Assembly: GCA_024104275.1 (NCBI GenBank)
Contig: JAGGHK010000001.1
Location: forward strand, 782,353 to 846,352
DNA length: 64,000 nt
Direction of reading: 5' to 3'
Source of the DNA: Bifidobacterium sp.
Lineage (GTDB): Bacteria > Actinomycetota > Actinomycetes > Actinomycetales > Bifidobacteriaceae
The position numbers and the translations under genes were made by a program. The notes below the pieces were generated by a model that did no database searches, was not told where the DNA came from, and saw only the letters and a list, made by a program, of their open reading frames with translations. Positions 1 to 9,229 of the stretch are shown one piece after another. How positions within the stretch are numbered: the first letter of the stretch is position 1; each line of letters opens with the position of its first letter.

Positions 1-1
1 G

Positions 2-160
2 TCCGATTCCGCAAAATACCGTTGCGATATCGTGGTTCTAGGCTGCACCGAACTTTCGGTTCTGAACGAGGCCTTCCCGCTCCCCGACCTGCCCATCATC
101 GACGCCCAAACCATCCTAGCCGAGGATACCGTGGCTCGTGCGAAGGAACTGAGAAAGTAA
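2..160 (+). CDS. Aspartate/glutamate racemase family protein, C-terminal fragment
   Basis: This is the last 52 codons of a gene that begins before the window, read in the frame starting at base 2 and ending at TAA 158-160. The fragment contains VVLGCTELS, the C-terminal catalytic-cysteine motif (GCTE) of the Asp/Glu/hydantoin racemase superfamily, followed by a PIIDAQ segment and a charged helix. Members racemise amino acids using two cysteines; the first cysteine would lie outside the window. Aspartate racemase and a generic Asp/Glu racemase cannot be told apart from this piece. Confidence 0.8.
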   Translation, partial: SDSAKYRCDIVVLGCTELSVLNEAFPLPDLPIIDAQTILAEDTVARAKELRK

Positions 161-171
161 TCCGAATAGGA

Positions 172-201
172 GTCTGGCTCCGATTAAAACCGAAGCCAGA
201 C
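172..201 (+). terminator. Hairpin after the racemase gene
   Basis: An 11-bp stem with one mismatch (GTCTGGCTCCG paired with CGAAGCCAGAC) and an 8-nt A/T-rich loop lies 11 nt after the racemase stop. There is no clear T-run, so it is a terminator-like stem rather than a textbook intrinsic terminator. Confidence 0.5.
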
Positions 202-680
202 CGAAGCAACGACTACCTCTGGCTATTACGCCAATCAGTTATTACCGTATATACAATCAACATCACTAGAATGATATCGGCAACAACACTGTCCGCTTTG
301 GCTATTAAGGCAGTGCTGAACACTATCAAAGCTTGCGAAATAATCGGCTCGTTGAACTTCTTTCTCCTATCGGACATGGAATTCCTTCCATTAGGCCACG
401 CCACACAAGCGTGGCGATGTTACGCAAACCAAAAAGTTCACGCAATCGCCTGACTCGTGCTACCAAATCAGACGACGTAATTCATCTTACCGTTCAGGAA
501 GAATATCTTGATGTCTGTGGTACACTGACATTATCAATTGTGGCAGTGCTATCCGTTTGGAATGAAAGTCCGGCAATAACACTTTTATCAGACGGTGTCT
601 CAATTGAAGGACATGGAATATTTCCATGCTTTTGGCTCGGTACATGACGAATGCTACCGGGCCAAAATCATATTCTCGTG
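202..680. other. Gene-poor A/T-rich gap
   Basis: Between the racemase hairpin and the end of smc I see no convincing gene. Short reading frames exist on both strands but lack ribosome binding sites. One minus-strand frame of about 63 codons (213-404, GTG start) has a hydrophobic stretch but no RBS, so I do not call it. Confidence 0.5.
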
Positions 681-3600
681 TTATTCGTGCTCGAGCTTCT
701 GGCTCACGACTGCGGTGACGCCGTCGGAGCGCATCGTGACGCCGTAGAGGGCGTCGGCGATGGCCATCGTGCGCTGCTGGTGGGTGATGATGATGAGCTG
801 GGCGTGCTGGCGCAGGTCGTTGAACGCGTTGATCAGGCGGGTCAGATTGATGTCGTCAAGCGCGGCCTCGACCTCGTCCATCACGTAGAACGGGCTGGGG
901 CGCGCGGTGAAGATGGCGAAGAGCAGGGCCAGAGCTGTGAGTGAGCGTTCGCCACCGGAGAGCAGGCTCAGCTGCTTGACGCGTTTGCCTGCAGGGCTCG
1001 CTTCGACGATGACGCCCGTGGTGAGCAAATCGTCGGGATTCTCCAGACGCAGACGACCCTTGCCACCCGGGAAGAGCGTTGCGAAGACCTTTTCAAAGGC
1101 GGCTGCCGTGTCATCGAAGGCGTTCTTGAACACCTCGATCATCGTGTGGTCCAGGTCCTTGATGAGTTTCAGCAGGTCATCTCGGCTCTTGGCGACGTCG
1201 TTGCGCTGGTCGTTCAGGTATTGGTTGCGGGTTTCGAGTGCGTCGAACTCCTCGGCCGCCAACGGGTTGATCTTGCCCAGCGCCTTCAGGTCACGCTCGG
1301 CCTTGTGCAAGCGCTTCTCCTGCTCAGCACGCACGTACGGCACCATCTGGTAATGCTCGGCGTTGATGGGCACATCTCGGTCCGATCCGTACTGATCATT
1401 GGCATCTGCTGCATCTTCGTCTGAATCGTGCTGGGCATCGACTCCAGATTCATCTTCGCCTAAACGATAACGGCGATCAGACTTCGTTGCGTCTTCGTCT
1501 GAGATGTTAAGACTATTGGACTCAGACGTGGTCACCGCATTGTCATCTTGAGCGTCCTCGTTATCGACCTCACCACGTGCAATCGTTGCGGTTCCGGATT
1601 TCTGAACGACGGGATCCGCGGGTAGTGCGGCGGCATCAGAACGATTGCCAAGTGTATTACTTTTATTGTTGCCTGCAATAGAACCATCCGTGTCGCCACT
1701 ATTTTCAAGCGGAATCGGATGACCTTCGTCGTCAAGTACCGGAACCAGCTTATCGGGGCCGTATTCGTCAACCAACGCCTCAAGGCCCATGCCCAGCGTG
1801 TCCGAGACCTTCTGCTCGATCTGGCCGTATTGCGCGGCCAGACGCTCGCGGTTGACGTCCAGCTCGTGCTCACGTTGCTGCAAAGCGGCAACTTTCGGCT
1901 CGGCTTCGTCACGTTGCGCGCGCAGCTGTTTCAGCTCGGCATCATGACTTGAAGCCGCCTTGGAAAGTTCATCTCGCTTGGCGACCACGGTCTTGAGCTC
2001 GGCGGAGACCAACGCGGCCATACCACGTGCATCCGCGGCGATTTGCCGGTCATGGGCCTGCTGATGTTCACGCTTCTCATTGAGCGCCTTCATCTTCGCG
2101 CGCCTTGCCACGGCTTCGGTCGCCTGATCGTGCAACAACCCAGCCTGGCGTACGAGCGAATCGGCCTTGCGATTGGCGTCGTTCCAAACGATCTTCGCCG
2201 AGACCTCCTGCTCCCGCGCCTTGTCAAGTGCAGTCTCGAGTTCGTGGACGCGCTTGTCCAAGTCGTCAAAGTCTTCATTGTCGGTGTCGGAATGTTCCGC
2301 GGTTTCCAGCGCCTGGCTCAAGTCCTCAAGCTTGAGCTGATGCGTCTGCCGGTCATCATCGGTCTGCTTGATTTTCTCGTCGAGACCGTTCAATTGTCGA
2401 GTCAGCTGTTTGACCCGTTCCTCGACATTCTTGAGATTCTTGCGTGCTTGATCGGCCTTAACCTTCGCTTGAATGCGTCGTTGCGATTGCCTGTCGACCT
2501 CAAGACGTGCCTTGTCACGCGTTTCCGTTGCAGCCTCGATTTTCGGCTTAATCGTCGCCGTTTCGTCTTCGAGTTTCTTGGCTTCCGCCGTCGCCTTGTC
2601 ACGCCGGGCAGCCAGCGACAAATCACTCTGCGAGCGCGAGGAACCGCCGATGGCACCCACAGCGTTGACCACTTCGCCTGATTTGGTGACAGCTTGGTTG
2701 AACCGCTTGCCCTCCACAGCTTCCAGCGCGGTATCCATATCTGGCACGGCGGCGACGTCATCCAACAAAAGCCGAACTGCACGAACAACACTGGCAGCAA
2801 AATCGGCATCTTTGGCGGAATCATTGACACTTACCAACATCGAGGCACAACGCACAGGGTACTGGCTTTGGTCGCCTTTCCCACCGGTTGTTTCGGTTTC
2901 GGCATTCTCGCCAGCCCCACTGTCAAGCGGATGCAATACAACCGCCTGCCCGAGCTTGCCTTCGCTGGCACGCCGCAAGGCCTCTACCATATTGGATTTG
3001 CCAGGCACCACAATGGCACTGGCAAACTGGTCAAGCGCATGGGCGATGGCCTCTTCCCAACCGTCCTCGACGTGGATGAAATCGGCAAGCCTGCCCAGCG
3101 CAGCCACGGCGTCGTCCTGTTCAAGCTCGCCGGAAGCGTTACGGCTTTCCAGCGTCTCGTTCAGCGCATCGGCCTTCGCCTTGAGTGCCGTCACCTTGGC
3201 GGTCGTGGCCCGAAGCTGTTCTTGCAAAGCGTCAAGTTCTTCCTGACTCTGCTGCATCGCGGTTTTCGCCGTCTCAAGCTCGGCGGCACTATCCTCTTCG
3301 CCCGCATCTTGCGTTTCCGCTTCAAGAGTGTCGCGCTGTGCGGTGACATCGTCACGCTGCTTGGCGATGGATTCGCGCTGCCCATTGAAATCCTTGGCAC
3401 GGCTCTGCGCCAGTTCGATGGCGGATTCCTCACGGGTCTTGAGCTCGCGCAGATTGGCGACCTTCGAGGTGTGCTCCTGTGCGGCCTTGCGCAGTTCCGT
3501 CAAGGTCTGACGCGCCGCGGCGAGCTGCTTCTCATTGCCGGCGCGAGATTCCGTCGCCTTGTCATACGCAATACGCATGTCGGAAACGGCCTTCTTCTGG

Positions 3601-4625
3601 GCTTCGGCCTGACCGTCCAATTCCTTGGCCCGAGACTCAAGAATGTCCGGGTCCTCGCCGAAGTTCGTAATCATCTGACCGGCAAGGGAACGCGCACGCT
3701 CGTCCGCCAACGAAGCCAGCGAACGGAACCGTTCCTCGATGCTCGAAAGCTCATGCCACGTCTCGTTGATTTTCTCCATGGCCGGACTGGATTCGGAACT
3801 CAGCGCCTCGACCTGTTCGATATGCACCTTGACTTTCGCCAACTCGCGTTGCGCGCCTTCCAGCTCCCGTCGCACATCACCCAAATCGTTGCGCAGCTTG
3901 GCGCTACTTTCCATGGATTTCTGGGCGTCCTCGGCGAAAATCCTCGACTGGGCGTCACGCAAGGAAATCTGGATGCTCGCGGCCCGTCGCGAAATCTTGG
4001 CCTGACGTCCCAGCGGTCCCAGCTGCCGGCGAATCTCATGAAGCAGATCGTCGGTGCGGGCGAGGTTCGCCTCGGTGTTCTTGAGCTTGCGTATCGCGCG
4101 TTCCTTACGCTTGCGGTGCTTCAAAATGCCCGCGGCCTCTTCGATGAAGGCGCGGTGGCCGGCGGGATCGGCCTTGAGGATCTCGTCAAGCCTGCCCTGA
4201 CCGACGATGACGTGCATCTGCTGACCCAGGCCGGTGTCGCTCAACAGCTCCTGAATATCGAGCAGACGGCAGGGCGAGCCGTTGATGGCATATTCGGAGC
4301 CGCCATTGCGGTAGATGGTACGGCTGATGGTGACTTCGGTGTAGTCGATGTCGAGCGTGCCGTCGGTGTTGTCGATCGTCAGGCTGACTTGCGCACGTCC
4401 CAGCGGCGGACGCGAGGAAGTGCCGGCGAAAATCACGTCCTCCATCGAGGTGCCGCGTAGGTTCTTGGCGCCCTGCTCCCCCATCACCCACGTCAGTGCG
4501 TCGACGATGTTGGATTTGCCGCTCCCGTTCGGGCCCACCACGGCCGTGATACCCGGTTCAAAGCGCAAAGTGGTAGCGGAAGCAAAGGATTTGAATCCCT
4601 TGAGCGTCAGTTCCTTGAGATACAT
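681..4625 (-). CDS. smc: Chromosome segregation protein SMC
   Basis: SMC is the ATPase arm of the condensin-like complex that organises the chromosome. The N-terminal head carries Walker A GPNGSGKS at residues 31-38. Two long Glu/Lys/Arg/Gln-rich coiled coils flank a hinge at about residues 495-680. The C-terminal head has the signature LSGGERSLTAL (from about 1222) and Walker B VMDEVEAALDD (catalytic Glu near 1251). At 1314 aa it is about 130 aa longer than the B. subtilis protein; the excess is a single low-complexity, Asp/Glu/Ser/Asn-rich insert at about residues 962-1098, in the second coiled coil just before the C-terminal head. The start ATG is preceded by AGAGGAAG. No scpA or scpB lies nearby. 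Confidence 0.97.
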   Translation of the reverse strand: MYLKELTLKGFKSFASATTLRFEPGITAVVGPNGSGKSNIVDALTWVMGEQGAKNLRGTSMEDVIFAGTSSRPPLGRAQVSLTIDNTDGTLDIDYTEVTISRTIYRNGGSEYAINGSPCRLLDIQELLSDTGLGQQMHVIVGQGRLDEILKADPAGHRAFIEEAAGILKHRKRKERAIRKLKNTEANLARTDDLLHEIRRQLGPLGRQAKISRRAASIQISLRDAQSRIFAEDAQKSMESSAKLRNDLGDVRRELEGAQRELAKVKVHIEQVEALSSESSPAMEKINETWHELSSIEERFRSLASLADERARSLAGQMITNFGEDPDILESRAKELDGQAEAQKKAVSDMRIAYDKATESRAGNEKQLAAARQTLTELRKAAQEHTSKVANLRELKTREESAIELAQSRAKDFNGQRESIAKQRDDVTAQRDTLEAETQDAGEEDSAAELETAKTAMQQSQEELDALQEQLRATTAKVTALKAKADALNETLESRNASGELEQDDAVAALGRLADFIHVEDGWEEAIAHALDQFASAIVVPGKSNMVEALRRASEGKLGQAVVLHPLDSGAGENAETETTGGKGDQSQYPVRCASMLVSVNDSAKDADFAASVVRAVRLLLDDVAAVPDMDTALEAVEGKRFNQAVTKSGEVVNAVGAIGGSSRSQSDLSLAARRDKATAEAKKLEDETATIKPKIEAATETRDKARLEVDRQSQRRIQAKVKADQARKNLKNVEERVKQLTRQLNGLDEKIKQTDDDRQTHQLKLEDLSQALETAEHSDTDNEDFDDLDKRVHELETALDKAREQEVSAKIVWNDANRKADSLVRQAGLLHDQATEAVARRAKMKALNEKREHQQAHDRQIAADARGMAALVSAELKTVVAKRDELSKAASSHDAELKQLRAQRDEAEPKVAALQQREHELDVNRERLAAQYGQIEQKVSDTLGMGLEALVDEYGPDKLVPVLDDEGHPIPLENSGDTDGSIAGNNKSNTLGNRSDAAALPADPVVQKSGTATIARGEVDNEDAQDDNAVTTSESNSLNISDEDATKSDRRYRLGEDESGVDAQHDSDEDAADANDQYGSDRDVPINAEHYQMVPYVRAEQEKRLHKAERDLKALGKINPLAAEEFDALETRNQYLNDQRNDVAKSRDDLLKLIKDLDHTMIEVFKNAFDDTAAAFEKVFATLFPGGKGRLRLENPDDLLTTGVIVEASPAGKRVKQLSLLSGGERSLTALALLFAIFTARPSPFYVMDEVEAALDDINLTRLINAFNDLRQHAQLIIITHQQRTMAIADALYGVTMRSDGVTAVVSQKLEHE

Positions 4626-4731
4626 GGATTATTGGCTTCCTCTGCTCTTCCGCTTACCCTTGAGCACCCTTACGTAGCGCTTCGACTTTCTGTAGCTATC
4701 ATACCGTCTAGGGCAACCCAACACCTCAGCT

Positions 4732-4829
4732 GTTAGTGCCACAAATCGGTCACTAGTGCCCCAAAACCGACATTTTTAACGGGAAAAATCAACGTCACGT
4801 GGCACTAGTGACCGATTTGTGGCACTAAC
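4732..4829. repeat. Perfect 29-bp inverted repeat with 40-nt spacer
   Basis: Bases 4732-4760 are the exact reverse complement of 4801-4829 (core GTGCCACAAATCGGTCACTA). The arms themselves contain the internal dyad GGCACTAGTG. The repeat sits upstream of smc and downstream of folC, both on the minus strand. It could be a terminator-like stem, a mobile-element end pair or a protein-binding site; there is no gene in the spacer. Confidence 0.85.
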
Positions 4830-4886
4830 CAGTCAAACGGCGGACTCCACCAAATGTTTCATGCCGATTGATGCCACAACTGCAAC

Positions 4887-4993
4887 GAAAAGCACCAAAA
4901 CCGGCCCTCAAAAGCGCTTTTCTCCTCAGTAAGATTGCGAATCAGTGAAAAAAGCACCAAATCAGGCCCAAAATAGTGCTTTTGCCACTGATT
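4887..4993. repeat. Two tandem AAAAGCACC hairpins
   Basis: Two related imperfect hairpins (4887-4922 and 4940-4993) share the word AAAAGCACCAAA followed by a GGCCC loop and end with GCTTTT. The same word recurs in the perfect terminator hairpin at 5011-5046, giving three copies about 62 bp apart. Confidence 0.7.
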
Positions 4994-5010
4994 GAGGATT
5001 TCACAGAGGC

Positions 5011-5046
5011 GAAAAGCACCATTTTCGGTTTAAAATGGTGCTTTTC
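5011..5046 (-). terminator. Intrinsic terminator after folC
   Basis: A perfect 15-bp stem (GAAAAGCACCATTTT with its complement) encloses a 6-nt loop. It lies 24 nt past the folC stop on the coding strand, and the stem ends in a T-rich tract on either strand. Confidence 0.75.
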
Positions 5047-5070
5047 TCACGGGTTATGAACTGGTCATGA

Positions 5071-6708
5071 TTACTGGGCGTCTTTTGCGTTTTCGCCATT
5101 GCCATTGGCGTGATGGCGAAGCTGGTCGGCGGTGGTGCCGGGCTCGGGCTCGCCTTCGAACGGGACCTGCTTGACTCCGAAATCACCGAACGCGTCGCCG
5201 AAGACCTCCGAGACGATGTCCTCGTCCTCGTCTTTGGCATTCTCGGAATTGGCCTTATCATTGCCGTTCTTGCCGTCCGTTGCCTTGCCAGACACACGCT
5301 GGGCCTTGGGCAGCGCCAGTTCGGGGTTCTTCTTTTCCATCAGGAGCGTGCGGGCGTCGCCGGCGGTGACGAAGCTGCCGCAGATGAGTACGCCGTGGCC
5401 ATAGCCGACACCCAGTTCGTCGTCGGCATCGACCATGTTGACGGCCTCCTGGAGGGCGTCGGGGAGGTTGTCGATGCGGGTGACGCGGTCACGGCCGAAG
5501 ACACCGACGGCGATCTTCTCAAGCTCTTCGGCCGGCATCACACGGTCTCGCCACGAGTTTTCGGTGACGATGATATGGCTCAGGACCGGCTCAAGCGTAC
5601 CAAGGTATTCCTCAACCTGCTTGTCTTTCATCATGGCGACCACGCCGACCAGCTGCTCGAAGCTGTAGTTCTCCTCAAGTGCCGCGCGCAGCGATTCGGC
5701 GGCGTTGACGTTGTGCCCACCGTCGACGATGATGGTCGGCGAGGTGCGCACCTGCTCGATGCGGCCGGGGATCTTGACCCCACCCAGCGCCTCGGCCACG
5801 ACATCTTGCGTAAGCTGACCGGCCACGGGAATAACCGTCTCGGCCGCTGCGAGCGCCGCCAAAGCGTTGTGCGCCTGGTGCTCGCCGAACTTGGCGACCG
5901 GAATATCCTCATAGGTGCCGTTCGGCGTGCGGAACGTAACCAGCTGACCACCCACGGCAGGCTGGCGTGAGACGACCTCCATCTCCTCGCCGTCGCGGAT
6001 CAGCGTGGCGTGCTCGGCCACCGCTGCCTGCTCCAAAATCGGCATGACCTCGGCCTCGTGCGGCTGCGCACCGATGATGGCGGTGGATTCATGCTTGATG
6101 ATGCCGGCCTTCTCAGTGGCAATCTTCTCGACCGTGTCCCCCAGCCATTGCATGTGGTCCATGTCGACCGGCCCGATGACCGCGGCATCGCCGTTGAGCG
6201 CGTTCGTAGCGTCCCAACGCCCGCCCATGCCGACCTCGAAAATGGCCACGTCAACAGGCGCGTCGGCGAACTTCCAAACAGCCATCGCCGTCAAAATCTC
6301 GAAATAGCTCATCGGAGCCTTGCCGTCGGCCTCCATCTTGTGGTCGACCAATGCCACGAAATCCTTGATCTGCATCCAGGTGTCGATGAAATCATCGTCG
6401 GAAAGCTGCTGACCGTCCACGGCGATGCGCTCGTTGATCTTCTCAAGATGCGGCGAAGTGTAAAGCCCGGTGCGCATACCATAGGCGCGGCAGATGGCCT
6501 CGGCCATGCGGGCGGTTGAGCCCTTGCCGTTGGTGCCGGTGATGTGAATGATGCGGAACGTGTCTTCCGGATGCCCGAGCAGGTCAAGCATCAGATCCAT
6601 GACCTCGAGATCATGGCCCAGCTCCTCGTGGGTGGTGCGCCTGCCCATGATCTCGCGCTCGACCTGACGAATAGTGACCCCGTTGGTTTTCGGATGCTCG
6701 AATGACAT
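5071..6708 (-). CDS. folC: Dihydrofolate synthase / folylpolyglutamate synthase
   Basis: FolC adds glutamate to dihydropteroate and to reduced folates, using ATP. The Mur-ligase-type P-loop ITGTNGKGST is at residues 56-65, followed by SPHLEKINERI (substrate loop) and EVGMGGRWDATN, the conserved GGxxDATN motif. The C-terminal domain contains VDGGHNVNAA. I use ATG 6708, preceded by CGAGG, rather than the upstream TTG at 6729, which lacks an RBS. The 545-aa product is longer than usual (about 430-450) because of an approximately 85-aa acidic, Asn/Lys/Glu-rich C-terminal tail with no catalytic motifs. The gene is transcribed toward smc but separated from it by repeats and a terminator. Confidence 0.93.
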   Translation of the reverse strand: MSFEHPKTNGVTIRQVEREIMGRRTTHEELGHDLEVMDLMLDLLGHPEDTFRIIHITGTNGKGSTARMAEAICRAYGMRTGLYTSPHLEKINERIAVDGQQLSDDDFIDTWMQIKDFVALVDHKMEADGKAPMSYFEILTAMAVWKFADAPVDVAIFEVGMGGRWDATNALNGDAAVIGPVDMDHMQWLGDTVEKIATEKAGIIKHESTAIIGAQPHEAEVMPILEQAAVAEHATLIRDGEEMEVVSRQPAVGGQLVTFRTPNGTYEDIPVAKFGEHQAHNALAALAAAETVIPVAGQLTQDVVAEALGGVKIPGRIEQVRTSPTIIVDGGHNVNAAESLRAALEENYSFEQLVGVVAMMKDKQVEEYLGTLEPVLSHIIVTENSWRDRVMPAEELEKIAVGVFGRDRVTRIDNLPDALQEAVNMVDADDELGVGYGHGVLICGSFVTAGDARTLLMEKKNPELALPKAQRVSGKATDGKNGNDKANSENAKDEDEDIVSEVFGDAFGDFGVKQVPFEGEPEPGTTADQLRHHANGNGENAKDAQ

Positions 6709-6884
6709 AAGACCTCGTTTTGGTGACAAACCCTTGAAAAATAGACATCACCATTCTATGAAACGGCCTCGAAAGCGCTAAGCCGAACGGCGAATGGCAA
6801 ACCACATTCCCGACATTTCCTTGTCCCTCGACCGCACGGGTTATTAGAATGGCAATCGAGATTTCACTAATTAGGAGAACTGGC

Positions 6885-8483
6885 ATGAGCGAAGTCATCA
6901 CGGCAAACGACAAGGAATACGAAGCACGGGAAATGGCAGAGGCGCCGGGAGCGGACCAACCGATGGAAGACCGGACCAACAACCGCACGTTGCGACCCAC
7001 GACTTCCAAGAAATTCGCGGAATTCATGAAGACCGGCTGGGACAACCAGGAGCCGGACATCAAGCCGCTGGAATCCAGCAAGTTCATCGGCGCACGCCTC
7101 GAGGCGCTGGGCAAGCGTTTTCCCGGCGAGCGCATCGTCATCCCCGCCGGCACGCCGAAGGTGCGCAACAACGATGACGACTACGCCTTCCGTCCCAATA
7201 CGGAGTTTTCGTATTACACCGGACTTGGGCAGGATTACGAAGCAGGGGCGGTGCTCGTGCTGAACCCGGTCGATCCAGAAAGCCCCGAAGCCAAGGCCGG
7301 CAAGACGCATACGCCGGAGCTGTTCGTGGCCCCCCGCGCCGACAACAGCACCGAGGCCTATTACGTCGACGCCCATTACGGGGAATATTGGGTCGGCCCG
7401 CGCGCCGGCCTCAAAGAACTCAACGCGATGACCGGCATCGCCACCCACGACATCGCCCAGCTGCCGGACGCTTTGGGTAAGGATGTCGGCACCGAGGCCG
7501 GCGCGGTGCGCATGCGCGTGGTTCGCTTGGCCGACCCGGAAATGACCGCAGAGGTCGAGAATGTGCGCGAGGCCAACGGCTTCCCCAACTTGACCACCAA
7601 CGAAAAGGCCGATGACGAGCTGCAGGAGTTCGCCTCAACCGCCCGCATGGTCAAGGATTCCTATGAAGTCGGCGAGATTCGCAAGGCCGTTGCCGCCACC
7701 AAGGACGGCTTCGACCGTATCCTCACCCGCCTGCCGGAAGCCGTCGGCAAGCCGCGCAGCGAGCGCATGCTGGAGGGCGAGTTCAACGCCGTCTCGCGCG
7801 AGGAGGGCAACACCGTCGGTTACGACACCATCATCGCTTCCGGCGAGCACGCGCCGATTCTGCACTGGATGCGCAACACCGGCGTCGTCGGCCACGGCGA
7901 GATGCTGCTGATCGACGCGGGCATCGAGGTCGACAGCCTCTACACCGCCGACATCACCCGCACCTTCCCGGTGGACGGCAAGTTCACGCCGTTGCAGAAG
8001 AAGATCTATCAGGCGGTGCTCGACTCGCAACAGGCCGGCTTCGAAGCGGCCAAGCCGGGCGCCACCTATTCCGACATCCACCACGCCTGCATGCGCGTCA
8101 TCGCACAGAAACTGCACGACTGGGGCATTTTGAAGGTCGACGTGGAGGAATCGCTCTCCCCCGAAGGCCAGCAGCACCGCCGTTGGCTCGCCTGCGGCGT
8201 GGCGCACCACCTCGGTCTCGACGTGCACGACTGCGCACAAGCTCGCTACGAGTCCTACCAAGGCGCGAAAATCACGCCGGGCATGGTCTTCACCATCGAA
8301 CCCGGTCTCTACTTCGCCAAGAACGACCTGCTGATTCCGCCGGAGATGCGCGGCATCGGCGTGCGTATCGAAGACGACGTCCTGATGACCGAAAACGGAC
8401 CCGAATGGATCTCCAAGGATATCCCGAAGCAGATCGACGACGTAGAAGCGTGGATGGCGCAGCGCGCGGCCGCCAGAAAGTAA
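6885..8483 (+). CDS. pepP: Xaa-Pro aminopeptidase (M24B, aminopeptidase P)
   Basis: This cytosolic metallopeptidase removes an N-terminal residue preceding proline. The N-terminal aminopeptidase-P domain (about residues 45-210) includes FRPNTEFSYYTGL. The pita-bread catalytic domain shows all five expected dimetal ligands: IDAGIEVDSLYTADITRTF (two Asp), AHHLGLDVHD (His), TIEPGLYF (Glu) and VRIEDDVLMT (Glu). ATG 6885 has AGGAG 7 nt upstream; an ATG at 6849 in the same frame has no RBS. The product is 532 aa. It is divergent from folC and 10 bp ahead of a NUDIX gene, probably as one transcript. Confidence 0.93.
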   Translation: MSEVITANDKEYEAREMAEAPGADQPMEDRTNNRTLRPTTSKKFAEFMKTGWDNQEPDIKPLESSKFIGARLEALGKRFPGERIVIPAGTPKVRNNDDDYAFRPNTEFSYYTGLGQDYEAGAVLVLNPVDPESPEAKAGKTHTPELFVAPRADNSTEAYYVDAHYGEYWVGPRAGLKELNAMTGIATHDIAQLPDALGKDVGTEAGAVRMRVVRLADPEMTAEVENVREANGFPNLTTNEKADDELQEFASTARMVKDSYEVGEIRKAVAATKDGFDRILTRLPEAVGKPRSERMLEGEFNAVSREEGNTVGYDTIIASGEHAPILHWMRNTGVVGHGEMLLIDAGIEVDSLYTADITRTFPVDGKFTPLQKKIYQAVLDSQQAGFEAAKPGATYSDIHHACMRVIAQKLHDWGILKVDVEESLSPEGQQHRRWLACGVAHHLGLDVHDCAQARYESYQGAKITPGMVFTIEPGLYFAKNDLLIPPEMRGIGVRIEDDVLMTENGPEWISKDIPKQIDDVEAWMAQRAAARK

Positions 8484-8493
8484 AGAGGGGTAC

Positions 8494-9015
8494 ATGACCA
8501 CACCATCGTTCATTGTCGAGCTGCGCAAGAAGATCGGGCATGATTTATTGTGGCTCAATGGGGTAACGGGACTCGTGGAGGATTCGCGGGGGCGAATTCT
8601 GCTCGGGCAACGGGCCGATACCGGCGAATGGGCGATGGTCTACGGCATCAACGAACCCGGCGAACAACCAGCCGACACCGTGGTGCGCGAAATCAAGGAG
8701 GAAACGGGCGTCGACGCCGAAGTGACCAATCTGGTGGCCGTCATCTCATCGTCGGGTATCATCACCTACGCCAACGGCGATCGCACGCAATATATGGATC
8801 ATTCCTTCCTTTGCCGCCTCAAGCATGGCGGCAACGCCGATCCGTTCGTCGGCGACGACGAAAGCCTCAAGGTCGGCTGGTTCTCGCGTGACGCCCTTCC
8901 CCAGCCGCTTGCCAAAAGCACTGTCGAACGTCTGAAAATTTTTGATGAATACCAGCGCAACAAAGCTGCTGGTGACGCCCATGCCCTTTTCGTGGCTGAT
9001 GGCCAACTTCGTTGA
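8494..9015 (+). CDS. NUDIX hydrolase
   Basis: The 173-aa protein carries a complete Nudix box (GX5EX7REUXEEXGU) read as GINEPGE...REIKEETGV at about residues 50-72. This binds Mg2+ and hydrolyses nucleoside-diphosphate-linked substrates. The substrate cannot be deduced. A GAGGGG RBS precedes ATG 8494, 10 bp after pepP, suggesting co-transcription. Confidence 0.9.
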   Translation: MTTPSFIVELRKKIGHDLLWLNGVTGLVEDSRGRILLGQRADTGEWAMVYGINEPGEQPADTVVREIKEETGVDAEVTNLVAVISSSGIITYANGDRTQYMDHSFLCRLKHGGNADPFVGDDESLKVGWFSRDALPQPLAKSTVERLKIFDEYQRNKAAGDAHALFVADGQLR

Positions 9016-9229
9016 TTTAAAAGCAATTGCGCTTCAACCAAAGCAACCGGAAACCTGCTATCAGCATTCAGGCGTTAAATATCGACGGACTATATTTTGC
9101 TTCAAGACCTTCTTCACAATTGGATTTGCAGTTTTACGTTAACCTCGTTAATATATGAAGTCAGTTCATCAATATTCAATCGCTGTAACCAACGATTACG
9201 GATGCTGGAATGGCCCGAGGAGGTGTCAG

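Noticed and set aside
2694-4460. Long plus-strand ORF (588 aa) opposite smc
   Set aside because: It mirrors the smc coding strand, has no RBS or domain, and is typical antisense of a high-G+C coiled-coil gene.
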